A stretch of 64,000 nucleotides of DNA from Phorcus lineatus (taxonomy: Eukaryota; Mollusca; Gastropoda; Trochida; Trochidae): assembly GCA_921293015.1 (NCBI GenBank), contig OV121090.1, positions 4,836,001 to 4,900,000 of the forward strand. The letters are read 5' to 3'. Positions 25,401-36,770 of the stretch are shown here, piece after piece. The translations under genes were made by a program, and so were the position numbers. The first letter of the stretch is position 1. The number at the start of each line of letters is the position of its first letter. The notes under the pieces were generated by a model that was not told the origin of the DNA, did not search any database, and was given only the letters and a program-made list of their open reading frames with translations.

Positions 25401-25672
25401 TTTACCTCAAACTCGACCCGAAGAAATTGTATATTATAAGTCACATACTAAATTCATCAAGAAATGATTACTTACTTTATTTTCAAACGTTTTGAACCAG
25501 TGTTATTGTCACTTTGACCATTTTTGCCCTCTTGACACGTGTCTGAAAAGCTTCTTTTCAGGTCACTAGAGGATATCCCATCCTTCCTACCGCTTGTCCC
25601 TTTGGCAACAACACCTGTCGTCGTTGACTCATCTTCGGAACTACTGGAGTATTCAACTATTCCTGATATCAT
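19479..25672 (-). CDS. USB1: U6 snRNA phosphodiesterase / 3' exonuclease USB1
   Basis: USB1 trims the oligo(U) tail of U6 snRNA in the nucleus and leaves a terminal 2',3'-cyclic phosphate. Seven coding exons join in frame: 25672-25476, 25012-24855, 24307-24130, 23550-23497, 23149-23044, 22230-22147, 19598-19479. The product is 298 residues (human about 265). It opens MISGIVEYSSSSEDE, matching the 'VGYSSSSEDE'-type start of the family, then a low-complexity nuclear region. GRVRTFDHVEGNWATFVY is the family signature. The two 2H catalytic motifs are FHVTLS (exon 3) and FHISFAW (exon 6). The end is GKKVFQFPLQDDDP. Translation starts at the ATG at 25672; a GTG one codon upstream is not needed. Introns hold a LINE, a SINE and a MITE. 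No lesion seen. Confidence 0.93.
20469..20677. repeat. Left copy of a long direct repeat flanking a LINE
   Basis: From TTTGAGAGGTG to TATTCCTCG it matches 21702-21985 almost base for base. It lacks about 75 bp (including the tRNA-like stretch) that the right copy has. Confidence 0.85.
20678..21701 (+). mobile_element. LINE 3' fragment in USB1 intron 6, L1/Tx1-like
   Basis: A frame from about 20775 to 21265 encodes the C-terminal end of a LINE ORF2. It includes NTLFIPYLIEDIV, a KLTWFQYSVLHRILPTND block and the zinc-knuckle CNLCKKESQTIIHLFYDC, ending KEWL...SGKKK. A 3' UTR of about 430 bp and an A-rich tail (CAAAAAAAGAAAAAAAATAC) follow. The RT core is absent. It is bounded by a direct repeat of 209-284 bp, far longer than normal target-site duplications. 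It is transcribed opposite to USB1. Confidence 0.75.
21702..21985. repeat. Right copy of the long direct repeat
   Basis: Matches 20469-20677 and keeps the fuller version, which includes a tRNA-like B box (GAGTTCGAATCTC) near 21939. The shared tail is GGTAGAGTCAATATTTTG. Confidence 0.85.
22728..22965 (+). mobile_element. tRNA-Glu-derived SINE
   Basis: The head is tRNA-like: an A box in TGTAGTGGTTAGCGTGC, an anticodon-loop region CCTCTCACGC resembling tRNA-Glu(CTC), and a B box GGGTTCGAATCCCGG. A conserved-looking body follows (TTAGGCAAGGCTCTTCATCC, AGTCCACCCAGCTGTTAAAT), then AGGGATGTACGGACC and GTCGCGCTCAGC. The body and tail recur in part at 34735-34915. The length and the non-tRNA body rule out a tRNA gene. 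I recognise the central block as of the conserved SINE-domain type but cannot name the domain with certainty. It lies in USB1 intron 6, upstream of exon 6 in the window's plus sense. Confidence 0.8.
23865..23985. mobile_element. Short palindromic MITE, copy 1
   Basis: A foldback of about 120 bp: AAACACTATGGTAACC on the left and, inverted, CTAACCTAAGTGTTAGGTTG...TGTGCAATGAC on the right, with AAAGAATGGCACTA in the middle. The same plan recurs at 38368-38510. It lies in USB1 intron 4/3 territory, clear of splice sites. Confidence 0.6.
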
Positions 25673-27035
25673 CACAACCGTGACACACGCTTTTCTCCTG
25701 TCAATGTGATTCTCTGTTTACTTCCGTAAAGGGGAGATAATCAGGATCGAAATCGATGCTTTGACATAATGATACTTTTTATGTAACTAGGGTTGTTTTA
25801 TCATCATAAGTGTCATTTGTATATTTTGTAAAAACATATTTGTAAAATATAGAATGTTAGTTGGGTCATAACAGTGGTAGTGACAGAGATAAGTTCCGTA
25901 GTCGTTCTCTGCTAACGAAGTCTCCCTTGTGGCGCGAAAACACTTCGATTGACAGTAGATGAAGCGAACCTAAAATCTAAGCTTTAAGGCTGCATTGCGC
26001 CCAGTGTCATATCATTATAATCTTTATAGATCAACATTTTTCGTATGTTTTAGGTCTTACTGTTGTGATAAAAATAATGAAGATGTGTCAATCTAAATTA
26101 TTTCAAATTACATTACAGCACCCATGTGTTCAACAGTAACATCGGTTACAACTATAAGTTTAGAATATATTTCTTAATGAAAAGTTGCATTTCGGGGTTT
26201 TTTAAATAACCAGAAAAAAACGGGGGAAAAATCTTTATAACATTGACCACATCCTTGATCAAATTTCAAAAGTAAAATTTCCTACATCGATCGTCAACTT
26301 CTTAAGCCTTTGAATCTATCCATTTCATTCACAAGAATCATGCCAGCTGGTTCTGCAACGCCTCTCAAATAAGAATCTTTTTAAGTTAGAATCTTTTAAT
26401 TGTGTAAAAATAATTTACGTCAGAGGAGTTCATGGAAATTGGTTCTTTTCAGCCATAACCTTTGTTCCTGCTTCAGGAAATATGCCGTCAATTTTGATAA
26501 ATTAATATGAATGTACTAGCTTTTTGTAAAAATACCTATATAGATACGTATGTAAACTTTGCCTTTTGTATACTTCTGACCTACTGATACTTATTCTTAA
26601 TTATTATTAAATGTTTTCCACATGAAAATCTCGTATGTGAGAACAAGCGATATCAGCTGTAGGAGACATCATTTTGACAGATCTTCAGCAATGTCATCTC
26701 ATCGTTAAGTTGTTTTTACTTCTATAAATGTTAAGCGGTCAAGTAAAGACATTTTATTTATCTACATGTATTTTATGATTCAGTTATTGAATTTTCCCAG
26801 GCATCGATGTGCATTTACGCTGAGTCGACTCCGGAGAAAACCGGTTGCCTAAGGAACATCATGACGTCATGACCGTATGTTTACATGAGAGCATTGTTTG
26901 AAGACGCCCTAGCATTGGTGGCTGATGATACGTTTCAAAGTAATTTTCACTAGTAACTACTAACGCAATTTATTAATAGATCCCGATGTTTCCTTGGCAA
27001 TCGCATAATACTCTTCTGACATCAAATATATTAAC
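25673..27035. other. Intergenic, upstream of USB1
   Basis: It contains the USB1 5' flank (ACTTCCGTAAAGGGGAGATA just upstream). No gene seen. Repeat-like phrases (GCGATATCAGCTGTAGGAGA near 26648, and a similar one near 27184) hint at degenerate mobile DNA. Confidence 0.4.
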
Positions 27036-27140
27036 ACGAGTAAATTTAACTAAGAAATATCCGAGGCTTTCCGGTGACATTTTTTTCTTTAATAAACGAG
27101 TGTTGATATAGTTGATATCAGAAGACACGAGGTTAAAATG
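27036..27140. repeat. Foldback element with TGTCTTCTGATATCAA ends, copy 1
   Basis: The left part ATATTAACACGAGTAAATTT and the right part AAACGAGTGTTGATATAGTT form inverted arms around CCGAGGCTTTCCGGTGACA. Related copies lie at 27552-27650 and 34631-34725. Confidence 0.5.
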
Positions 27141-27551
27141 TTTAAACTATGTTACAGAGTAGATATCGCTTGAAAAAGATCAAGCGATACCGTAGGAGAA
27201 ATCGTTTTGACAGTAGTTTGCCATATTGCCCTGCTAGACATCACAACTGTTTTTCATCATCAAGTACTGTCATCACAATGCTATGACATCATAAACATAA
27301 TCTACGAGGGCAATCACATCGGGGGTCATATTTTTCATACGATGCCCTAGGGCAAAATACCACTTTTTCATTATTACGTCACGTCGCTCTCGCTCGGGAA
27401 ATAATAATATTAAGCACACGTGTCGTAAGTATAGTATGTCATGGACACTCAAACAACATTAGACTTGGACTGTTAGGATAGTGCAGTTTTCAGCAAATTA
27501 CATTTTTCATAGAATAGAAATAAAAAAATATTTCGAATGATAGATAGAAAC

Positions 27552-27650
27552 TCACCGTCGTGTCTTCTGATATCATATATATCATCAATAGGATATTTGT
27601 AATTTTTATCAACTCGTGTTGTTTATATTTGATATCAGAGGCACTTGGTG
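27552..27650. repeat. Foldback element, copy 2
   Basis: Inverted arms GTGTCTTCTGATATCATATA and ATATTTGATATCAGAGGCAC enclose a short AT-rich loop. Same family as 27036-27140 and 34631-34725. Confidence 0.5.
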
Positions 27651-28015
27651 AGATTCTCTATTTATTACTCGCCCGTGTAAGATACTGCAGTGTAATATTC
27701 ACAAGGCGATTTTACACTAGTGTAATACCGCTGTACGTATGACGTCACAATATTGTGAGGTTGTGACCTCACAATATTAGCACCGCTACCACAATGGCGG
27801 CCAAGTAGCGGAAATGTTTCGTTAATTACACTTTCGGCAATCATGCTTGATTACCGAGGTTAATTAATAAATTAACTTCCTTCTCTTAAATACTATGATT
27901 ATCAAACTCGTTAATGATTTCGTATTAAATTCGCTTTCGCTCGTTTTATACTTAATCATTAACTCGTTTTATAAGAATAGTATCAAACGGAAGATCGTTT
28001 AGTATCCTCTATAAT
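27651..28015. mobile_element. Non-autonomous element with CGTTTAGTAT end, copy 1
   Basis: It begins CTCTATTTATTACTCGCCCG and ends GATCGTTTAGTATCCTCTAT. It contains palindromes with TGACGTCA-like cores and the repeated phrase CGCTTTCGCTCG. The copy at 31498-31852 shares the start (TTTATTACTCTCCCG), the middle (CTCGCTTTCGCTCGTT) and the end (CATCGTTTAGTATTCTCTAT). There is no coding capacity. Confidence 0.55.
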
Positions 28016-28372
28016 ATTATCATCCAAAATCATTCTTCAACAGTTTTCAAAAATAGAATGAATATCTGAAGATGAAATCCTTGCAGCACAGGAAGATATT
28101 GCAAACGGCCTATAAGAGATGAAGCGAAAAAAACAAACTTTCAAATTCGATGAAAATAACCTCGAAGAAAACAAAAACAGGTGAAAACAAGTTTTGACAC
28201 AGTTCATTTATTAGTTAACCGTATTAAATAAGCTGAGCTTACGTCAGAGAGAAATATGTCAATCCACATGTGAAATATTGGTCAAATAGACCAGTTTGCA
28301 CAATGAAGTTTCAGGAATAATAATTCTACTGAAAATGGATTGTGTACAAAGAAAGCCCGGTAGAATATGACA

Positions 28373-31300
28373 TCACTTGTCAGATTTCGTGAACTTATAC
28401 TGTTGTGACAAATTCTTCTCTTCATACGGAGGGGGCTGTGCCAAAGGCGCTTGGCCGGGTATCTCTTCATATGGAGGGGGCGGTGCCGAGGGTTCTTGCG
28501 AGTACGTGTTTGTATATGATAAGGACGGGGCTTGATTAGTTTGGGGCGGGGCTTGATTAGTTTGAGGCGGGGCATAATGAGTTTGGGGCGGGAATGTATA
28601 GATTGATTGCGGTTGTGGCACGCTTATTGGCCCGGGGGTGATGTAGTTTGGTTGAGCAGGGGTTCCCGGCGGTACAGTATTTGAGAATTGATGTAAAGGC
28701 ATCGGTTGGCTTGGACTGTGAGATTCTCTTCCGACAGCATTAGGGTTAACAGTTTGAGGCGGTATCTGAAGCGCAGTTCGTCTGCTCTGTTGAAGGAGAA
28801 TAAGGTTAAGTTATTTTTGGTAATACATATTAACGTTTGATACCAGGACAATATGTAATTTAGTTTAGGGTTCAAATATTTCATTAAGAGATATTTATCG
28901 ACTGAAATGCATTGTAAGCGTCAATTTTATCTATCAAGTATCTAAACAAGACGTTAGAATTTGGAAAGAAAACAAGTGTCCTTAACTTTTAAACAAAGGT
29001 ATACAGTTTAGTTGTTTTTGGTTATATTTATTGACTTCCATTCAATAAAGTGACCTTTAATAAGCCGCTTTATGCCATTCTAACGCTTTTGCTTTCATTT
29101 ACATTTTTTCTTCATTGAAACAATCAAAATAAATTGAAGGGGCAATGCCAAGTGAAAAAATATTTCTTCAAATATTCCGCAATGAACAAAAGTTAATGCC
29201 AAATGTATTATCTTCAGGGGGGTCAAAACATTTCAAGATTCCATCTGATCATCCGTAGTCGTAAAGAAAATATCGGTAACGAGCAAAATCCTCTGGCGGC
29301 CATTTTTGTGTGAACACCTTTCAGTTTTTTTAGGTCGGGCGTTTTGCCTGAGACGTTCAGAATTGATGGAATGACAATGATGTACAGTTTACCTGCTGGA
29401 GGTGTATATTTGTTTGACGTCTCTTGTATGCCCTATACTTTACAAACGCCATCGACCCGAAACAGCTGCAGAAAAGGATTGGCAAGATGATGGTGGCGTA
29501 GGAAGGGAACACAGATGCCGTGTCAATCTCGTGACTTGGACTGAACATGTGTACGCAATCACTGCCGTCCCCGCAGTTGTCGTATCCATTGCATTCAAGT
29601 TGACCGGAAACACATCTCTTGTTTGAACAAAGGAAGTCGAAGGGTTGACAGGTGCCTGTTAATAGAACGAGAAATTTATAGAAGACATTGCTTTACCTTT
29701 AAACGAGTCAAAACTAAGTAGCAGTTACTTAAACAAGGACCTTTTTGGCCCATCTGGCTGTTAGGGGGTTAATCTAAGGCTCGTTTCATCAGATACAGAA
29801 AGAACTGAATAAAGAATACTTTTTAAGAATGTGAAAGGAACTTGTGTGTTGATTATTATAACATAAACTATAAAAAAAACCTAGTGTATCGTCTCTCATA
29901 AATAGCAAGAAGTACTTTCAGCTATGTATACAAATGAGGATTTCGTTGCAAGACAAAGGAACTTTTATTTACAAATTGTCATTGAAATTTTATAAAGTTG
30001 TGTTTAATGCAACACTAACCTCTGATTTAATTCTAGTACTTTCAAAGTTAGAAGTTAGTCGTGCAATTAGAGACGCCGTTTCCAAAGTAATCGTTCGCAA
30101 AGCGTAGGTCATTTCGTATGCTTCGGAATTATAGAATTTATTCCAAATGTACGCTTTCTAAAAAGCCTTTTTAAGGAAAACGGTTACATTATTTTGCAAC
30201 AGAATCAAGGCTTAGGATTCGGTGACAAGCAAGTTTTTAATCCAAGAATAATTTTCATTGGTCTAACTAAAGTAAAGTGTTTGTTGTAGTATTTTACCAC
30301 TCAGGAAATCTACCAAAACGCACACGCATTAAAACAGAGGTTAGTGTATTAAGATCACATTTGAGCTACTTCTGTTTGGAAAGAATGCCATCATCATGCC
30401 AAGTTAATACTTTATTAACAAAGGCAGAGTTTTGGAAGAATTTGTTGATTTTCTAAACAAATCATCTAGCCTACCCCATGAAATGTAGAATGACGTCACA
30501 AGGACTGTGACGTCATTATTGTGTCCACCATCACTGCTGACAACAAGAACGCCTGTATTCCCGGGGGTGATAAATGTGTTGTTCACCGAAGACGAACAGA
30601 TGTTGAATGCCACAACTGTAAAACGAAGCAGATTTCGTCAGTTACAGATACTTTACTAATATTTTTTATCAAATGGGTTGATTGGTATTAAAAAGCAAAC
30701 TTTATATCATACATTTATGAGCTTGATAAAAGTCACATTAGGCATAATGTGTTTAGTTAAGCGATTAGCTTAAAAGCCAATTTGTATCAAGCGAAAGAGC
30801 CAAAAGTGTTGCGCAACGGATTTATAAAATAACCAGTTTTTCCGAAAGCGCGAACAAAGCGAGGAACTTCCGTTTGCAAATAAAGGAACACTGGTTTTCA
30901 TATATTCGCTGCGCAACGCTAAAATTGGCCAACTTTGATGAAATTTAGCTTTCCGGAAGTCTGGTAACCCTGGTAGTCTGATGCAACAGAAAGTAAAAGA
31001 CATTAGTGATTGACTTTACCAAATATATTTTCATTATTGTTTCTGCCGTAAGTTTTGCTCATTCTTAGCTCCCGTAAAGATCCAAAACTTATCAAAGTTT
31101 AACGTATCAATGCTTGAAAACGGAAAACAAAATTCACCATCATTACAGTGTCAATTATCAATTATCAATTTTTCCTTTTGCCTACTTTTTAACGATCTAA
31201 GCTCTAAAAATGGTCACCATCAATCTCATGGTAAACGATTTAATTTGTCTCGCCCCTGTTAGTACAAATCCTGCTACATCAGCGTATTTGTCTCCGCCTA

Positions 31301-34300
31301 GCTCAATCATGTACCCTGATATCCTTCGGCCTAAAACGCTCGTATCGCTAAATATAGCAAGCCAATGAAATGACTCGCATTCAGCAATTGCGGCACAACC
31401 CGGATGATAATTCAAACAAGTGTCAATATAGGCAATAAATAGCCATGAGTAACCAGTCGTAAGCGATACGAGCGTTTTAGGCCGAAGGATATCAGGGTTT
31501 ATTACTCTCCCGTTGAAGATACCGCCGTTTAATAAATCTACAAAGTTATTACACATTGTGTAATAACATCGCGTGTCAATTGACGTCACATGACGTCACA
31601 ATCGTCAAGCATGACGTCACAATGTTAGCGGCGCAGCGACAATGGCTATCCCGGCGATTTTCATGATTTTTCTTTGCTATAATTCAGCGAGTAATAAATA
31701 AAATACTAAACTCAGTCCCGTATAATGACATTTTCATGAAACTCGTGAATGGTATCGGTATCTAACTCGCTTTCGCTCGTTAAATACCAAACCACATACT
31801 CGTTTCATAAATATGTTATTAAACGGGACATCGTTTAGTATTCTCTATATATGATGGAGCTAGGCGGAGACAAATACGCTGATGTAGCAGGATGGTTAGT
31901 ACAAGGTAGCATAGTGATAATCATAATTACAAACCAACTATCTGTATTTGCCGAGCGATAGCAAGATGTAAACATATATTCAGGCACGATTGATGTCAAA
32001 CATGATATGACAAAGAAAAGGTCTCGTTACACATTTTTTTCGAATTCAGCCTTGATTCGCCTCTCAGTCGTTGAGAAGGACAGATAAACACAACAATCCC
32101 CATGTTACGTTATGTCATAGACAAATATGACAATACAATGTAGGTCCTTTATTCAATCAAGTCACTAAAGGGCCCAAAAAGAGATATTTTCTCCAAAACT
32201 ATCTGTAATGGTCTGTCATTATATCTATAAAGAATTACTGATTGAGGTCATGTCCAGCTGACCTTTTACGAACTTTGAACCGGGCAGGAAGTCAGCTTGG
32301 AACCAAGGAAAGACGAGGTTCTTTTGTATCTTGGTTACTGTCAAATGCCGTATTTTACACTACGTTTGACTATATTTATCCATTAAATTTTTTTGTCATT
32401 CTCTGACCTTAGTTGCTAATTTACTTTTTCACAAATGTATAAATAACAAAGAAACATTCCGTCTACAATATATGCACAGAATTGATGCTGCCATCATATT
32501 TTTCAACACAATCCACTGCGATACATTGGTAACAATCGGAATTTTTAAAGGGGCACAGAGTATGTTAGGTAGAGTTAAATATGTCAAACTTCCTAAATGA
32601 TGTTATTTCATCGAAAAGTAGTGGTTGTTTCAGAAAATTAACATCTCAATGCTTATCAGTTAGCAAACTGACAATGAACAGGAAAGAAATCGATGTTTAT
32701 GATCTAAAACTGGACAGTCACTGTGGTGCGACAATGACTCAAACGTAATTTTGGAAAAATATTTATAGGATACACACTGAAAAAAATAGGTTGGTATTGC
32801 TTAGTTGGTCATTTAACTTACAAATATGTTGTTGAGACGCTTAAATTCGACTTATTAAACTTTACATAGCCGATTTTAATGGGCAATCAAAATCAATTAA
32901 ATGTCATAATTTTGGCATTTACGAGATAAAGATGCAATTTTAGATACGCATTTTGGACTAAACTTAGGTCATAAGACATTTTCTATATGTACGCCACACA
33001 CTCAATTCATGAAAGGTTCTTTGTTTCACTTTAATCGAGGTATTCAAGAACGGCGAAAGAGTCGCATTGATCAGGACGTATAATTTTACAGATAGTTTTA
33101 AGACGAGCAGTGACCGGAGTGATCGATCAAGTCATATACAATATATAACAAGGCAATTCACACAGCCATATCAAGCTCCGATATATATGATGTTATAAAC
33201 ATACTCATAAAGCGACATCGGTGCGTATCACTCGTAACGTATTCATAAATGACCTAACTCCAATTCAACAGTGGAATGACGTATATGTCACCTCATTAAT
33301 TAGAGCTACGGTACTTTAATTAGTGAAAGGCGAGTTTTATGGCGTCATCGCAATTTAAGACGGATGTGCCCAGATCGAGGTAAAAAGCTTCGTTCAATAT
33401 GCGACCTCCCTTCACATTTGCCAATAATTAAAAACACAACAAATGCACATATTCCACTTTGACACGTTGCCTTGAACATTATATATTGTATATGACCTGT
33501 ATCGATGTCTTCCGTGCTTGTGAGTTTTAACTAGATAGAACAATATATGAACCACTATCGGCTATGACTGCTTTCTTAGGTTAAGAAAATGAAAACAAAT
33601 AGCTTTACCATCGTTAACATTTACCAATCGTCCATTCATATCTAAATTTGTGCTGCAGTTCGGGAGATTCAAACCCAGCAATGCGAACATCAGTTGGGTA
33701 GCCGGACGCGCCATCAGTGTCACGTGACATTCGTGTGAAGCGTCGAGTTTCAGCAAGAGTGCCCTTCCTTCCACACTTTCGAGATCGACAGTTTCGCCGC
33801 ATAATTCTTCCATGTAAACTAAAAAGAATTGAGAAGCAACATTAATTAAAACAAAATCTTACTTTACCCTATTAATTTCTAACAGGTGTACTGGCCCGCC
33901 CAGTATAAACTTCTCGCTTATGCAATTTAGGACTTTATAAATGTATTATCCAAATTTTAAGAAAAAAACCCAACAAAATTCCAATTTGGTACCTTACATA
34001 GTTTATATGCAAGTTTAAAACCAAAAATAAATTACTAAAGGTGAACATCAACGGATTGCGTCTTGTTTAGTATATAAGATTTCTTGCCTAGGAAGTATAT
34101 ATTTATTTGAAGATATTATATTCAGTAAGCGGTAAACCAATCATATTCATAACATTAATTCATTGATAATTACGGACGAACCTACTATTTTTCGACATGA
34201 AATATCTTACGCCGTAACTAACCTGTCTGTAATGCAGCGTCAATTGCGTGACTGACGATGAACAATATGAGAGCAAAATGTAACATCGCCCATGTTTGCA

Positions 34301-34301
34301 T
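28373..34301 (-). CDS. CUB-like / LDLa single-pass membrane protein with PPxY tail
   Basis: Five coding exons join in frame: 34301-34223, 33818-33609, 30615-30475, 29655-29393, 28786-28373. The product is 368 residues. Residues 1-23 are a signal peptide (MQTWAMLHFALILFIVSHA). Exons 2-3 form a CUB-like fold with four cysteines (CGETV, HECHV, PNCST, NICSS; spacings near 24 and 23). Exon 4 opens with an LDL-receptor class A module (CQPFDFLCSNKRCV, then ECNGYDNCGDGSDC) and ends with a membrane segment (ATIILPILFCSCFGSMAFV) and a basic stop-transfer stretch KYRAYKRRQ. Exon 5 is a Pro/Gln-rich tail with APPPPYEE and QPPPYEE, which are PPxY ligands for WW domains such as those of Nedd4-type ligases. 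A minus-strand AATAAA lies at 28207-28212. The architecture is clear but I cannot name an orthologue; an LDLRAD-like receptor is possible. Confidence 0.88.
31258..31904. mobile_element. Foldback MITE with 9-10-bp target duplication
   Basis: Arms of about 80 bp are inverted: ATCCTGCTACATCAGCGTAT on the left and ATACGCTGATGTAGCAGGAT on the right. They extend to GATATCCTTCGGCCTAAAAC and its complement. The outer repeats are GTTAGTACAA at 31258-31267 and 31895-31904. A 9-bp duplication would be Mutator-like (inference). The right arm is interrupted at CAGGG/TGATGGAGC by the element at 31498-31852. All of it lies in intron 2 of the CUB/LDLa gene. Confidence 0.75.
31498..31852. mobile_element. Element with CGTTTAGTAT end, copy 2, nested
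   Basis: The intact left arm of the host MITE gives the uninterrupted text (CAGGGTACATGATTGAGC on the complement), so the inserted block is defined by comparison. It is homologous to 27651-28015 and contains three TGACGTCA-type palindromes (GACGTCACATGACGTCAC). Confidence 0.7.
32544..33034. mobile_element. MITE family 'TTTAAAG', copy 3
   Basis: It starts TTTAAAGGGGCACAGAGTAT and ends TCTTTGTTTCACTTTAA. The interior matches copy 1 (AACATCTCAATGCTTATCAG, AATAGGTTGGTATTGCTT, GGTCATTTAACTTA). The right terminal repeat is more worn than the left. It lies in intron 2 of the CUB/LDLa gene. Confidence 0.75.
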
Positions 34302-34630
34302 CTTCTGTCTGGACTCGTCAGTTACGACATTATGGGGTAATGTGACGTCATAGGCATGTTACGTCATAGAGGCATGCCTTTTTTCGTCACGGGCAACCCA
34401 GATGTGTTTTGGGTGACAGGGCACACTTTCTATCTTCCCCAAAAGGTAAACATATTTAAAAAAGTAAAATACATTTGACAGATTGAAATTCATTGAATGA
34501 TTCATAACCTAGCCTATAGGACGAAATGGTTTCAAGGTCTAGCTCTTTAACGTAAACGCAATAAGAAAGAGATTATCACAAGAGGAAGCGTGTCATAAGA
34601 CGTACGAAACAAGGGAAATATATAGAGAAC
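34302..34630. other. 5' flank of the CUB/LDLa gene
   Basis: Probable promoter region, with several TGACGTCA-like phrases (TGACGTCATAGGCATGTTAC) within 70 bp upstream of the start codon. No TATA box is convincing. Confidence 0.35.
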
Positions 34631-34725
34631 CTCACCCAAGTGTCTTCTGATATCAAATATATCAACACGAGTAGATAAAATTTTAAAAATCCGAGGCTTG
34701 CCGATGATATGTTTACTTTTATCAG
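34631..34725. repeat. Foldback element, copy 3 (partial)
   Basis: AAGTGTCTTCTGATATCAAA then TATATCAACACGAGT and CCGAGGCTTGCCGATGAT match the copies at 27.0 and 27.6 kb. The second arm is not clear. Confidence 0.45.
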
Positions 34726-34734
34726 TTAAGTGAG

Positions 34735-34915
34735 AACCTGCTAAACAGGGATGTACGGACCACAGGGTCGCGCTTAGAGCTACGAGTACGTAGCTGCTTT
34801 GAATGTACACTTTCTCCAGGGTAATGGTGTAGGTAGCGCTTTGAGCATGTAATAGCACGTGGAGAAGGTGTCATATAAATATCCACATTGTCATTGTTAT
34901 CATTATGTCTCTTCT
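34735..34915 (+). mobile_element. SINE 3' part (5'-truncated)
   Basis: AACAGGGATGTACGGACCAC and GGGTCGCGCTTAGAGC match the tail of the SINE at 22728-22965. It then continues with GGTAGCGCTTTGAGCATGTA and a TCATTGTTATCATTATG ending, the usual 3' style of such SINEs. The tRNA head is missing. Confidence 0.6.
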
Positions 34916-35604
34916 CATGAGTCATAACACCATGTATAACTCCTAGTACTTTCTGATATTGAACAATGATTGTTAGTGTTCTACGAGATCTTGAATACTT
35001 TCCATAAAATATCATATAAGTACATTTGAAACCGTAGATTGTGTGGCAAAACGAACACCTTCGTCTTTGGCATAAGATGTCACACGTGCCAAATAAGTCT
35101 TGAATGATTTGATAAAAATACTCAAATAATATTTCATTGCTTTAAACCAACGTGTACTGCATCGAAGAAGGACAAAACACAGATCTATATGCATATACAT
35201 TATATATTTTTTGTTCAGAAAAAAGTTCAAGCATATCAACTTTTATTTTCAAGAAAACTTCATTTTTCGCACACCAACTTAACCGTTGTAATATATATTT
35301 GTTAACAAAACTGAAATTTGAAGCGGGCAACCTGGAGAAAGTATAGTAATATTCCGAAGGGAGGAAGTAATTTTCCGGAGAAAGTAATTTTCCGAAAGGA
35401 GGAAGTAATTTTCGGAAGGGAATATTGAGTTCTGTAAGATATGATTGAACAACTTGATGTACGATTTTCCTATTCGACCCAAATAATCTTACTGGCAGCG
35501 TTGAAAAGGTTGTCTATTAGATCACAGATGAATGAATGCGGTTTTGTGGGGAAGAAATTGTATCACGAAAATTGTTAAAAAGTGTTATTGATATACATTT
35601 TTTT
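34916..35604. other. Spacer with a short tandem repeat
   Basis: Three irregular copies of GGAGGAAGTAATTTTC lie at about 35359-35420. Nothing else is recognisable. Confidence 0.4.
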
Positions 35605-36770
35605 CGGTCGGAAGTCAATAAGTTCATAGAAGTGAATATCGATAGACATCTGGCCATAGGACATTTGGCGACAATCTACCGTTCCAGATCATTTACTTGA
35701 GATTTACAGCCTGTTGAACACAGGTAAATTCCTGCTGTTTCATTGAAATTCTTAAACGGAGCATCTAGTTTTTCACGAAAAAAGGGTGAATGTGACCAAA
35801 ATACAAAAACGTATGACCAAAGTGTATGGGAAAAAGCCCCCAATATACTACTGTTGCAAACTGGTCAGCTGATAAACGGGGTCGCAGCTCCGAGGACGAG
35901 GACTGTGGAAGGCATTACCGATGATATTGTTGCATGGGTCAAAGGCTCAATCATTTCCGATCGTTGATTAAGGTGGACGAGCTACCTTAAGAGTATGGCA
36001 TTTATCATGGAGGTATTTGCATCAAAATTTATGAGCACTTTCATATGTCCAAGGTGTCTGCAAGATGGCTGCCACGAAACTTAAATGATTGACTTTAAGA
36101 TCGACACCAGAGAGTAGAATCGAGTCGTGAGCTCTTCTGCAATGTTGATCCCGATAACTTTTATGCACATCTGGTTACAGGGGATGAAACGTGGATTCAT
36201 CACTGGGATCCTGACACCAAGCATGAATCAATGAAATGGAAGCATAAGCACTCTCCTGCACCCAAGAACTTCCGAACTCTGGCAAGATCATTGCGACCAA
36301 TCTTCTGAGATTCAAGGGACGTGATACTTATGGACAATAAACCACCTAAAAATACATAAATAGAAGCCCACAATGCTGACTTGTTGAAGCAACTGATAGC
36401 GGTGATAAAGAAGAAGACGCGGGCATGATCACTCCTAGAGTTATACTTTTTCATGACAACGCTCCAGTGCACAAGGGTTGTATTGCACACGCTGCAATTC
36501 ATCAATGTGGCTGTGAACAACATAGCCACCCATCTGTTTCACATTTTGAAATCACACTTGCGTGGTACAACATTTGGCGATGAACAGCTACTTAGGCATG
36601 GCTGAAGGGCCAGCCAGAAGACCTCTACCGCAAGGGCAAAGACAGTCTCAAAGACAAATGAGCAAAGTGCATTGAGGTCCAGGGGCATTATATTTAAAAA
36701 TGAAAATCAATATCTCAACCAGTGGCTTCTGTATAATATCCACGTCTACGAACTTATTGACTTCCCCTCG
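35605..36770 (+). mobile_element. mariner-like transposon, inactive
   Basis: The inverted ends are GGAAGTCAATAAGTTCATAG on the left and, complemented, GGAAGTCAATAAGTTCGTAG on the right, with TA beyond the right end (the left TA has decayed to TT). The 1.17-kb length fits a nearly complete mariner of about 1.2-1.3 kb. It sits between the CUB/LDLa and SLC6 genes. Confidence 0.85.
35740..36540 (+). pseudogene. mariner transposase remnant
   Basis: Fragments in different frames are recognisable. A helix-turn-helix/linker part ends in SIISDR. A catalytic block reads NFYAHLVTGDETWIHHWDP, holding the first Asp of the D,D34D triad, followed by TKHESMKWKHK. HDNAPVHKG holds the second Asp. At least three frameshifts or stops separate these pieces, and the region after the second Asp is unreadable. 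It is therefore a fossil copy of the Tc1/mariner superfamily. Confidence 0.8.
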
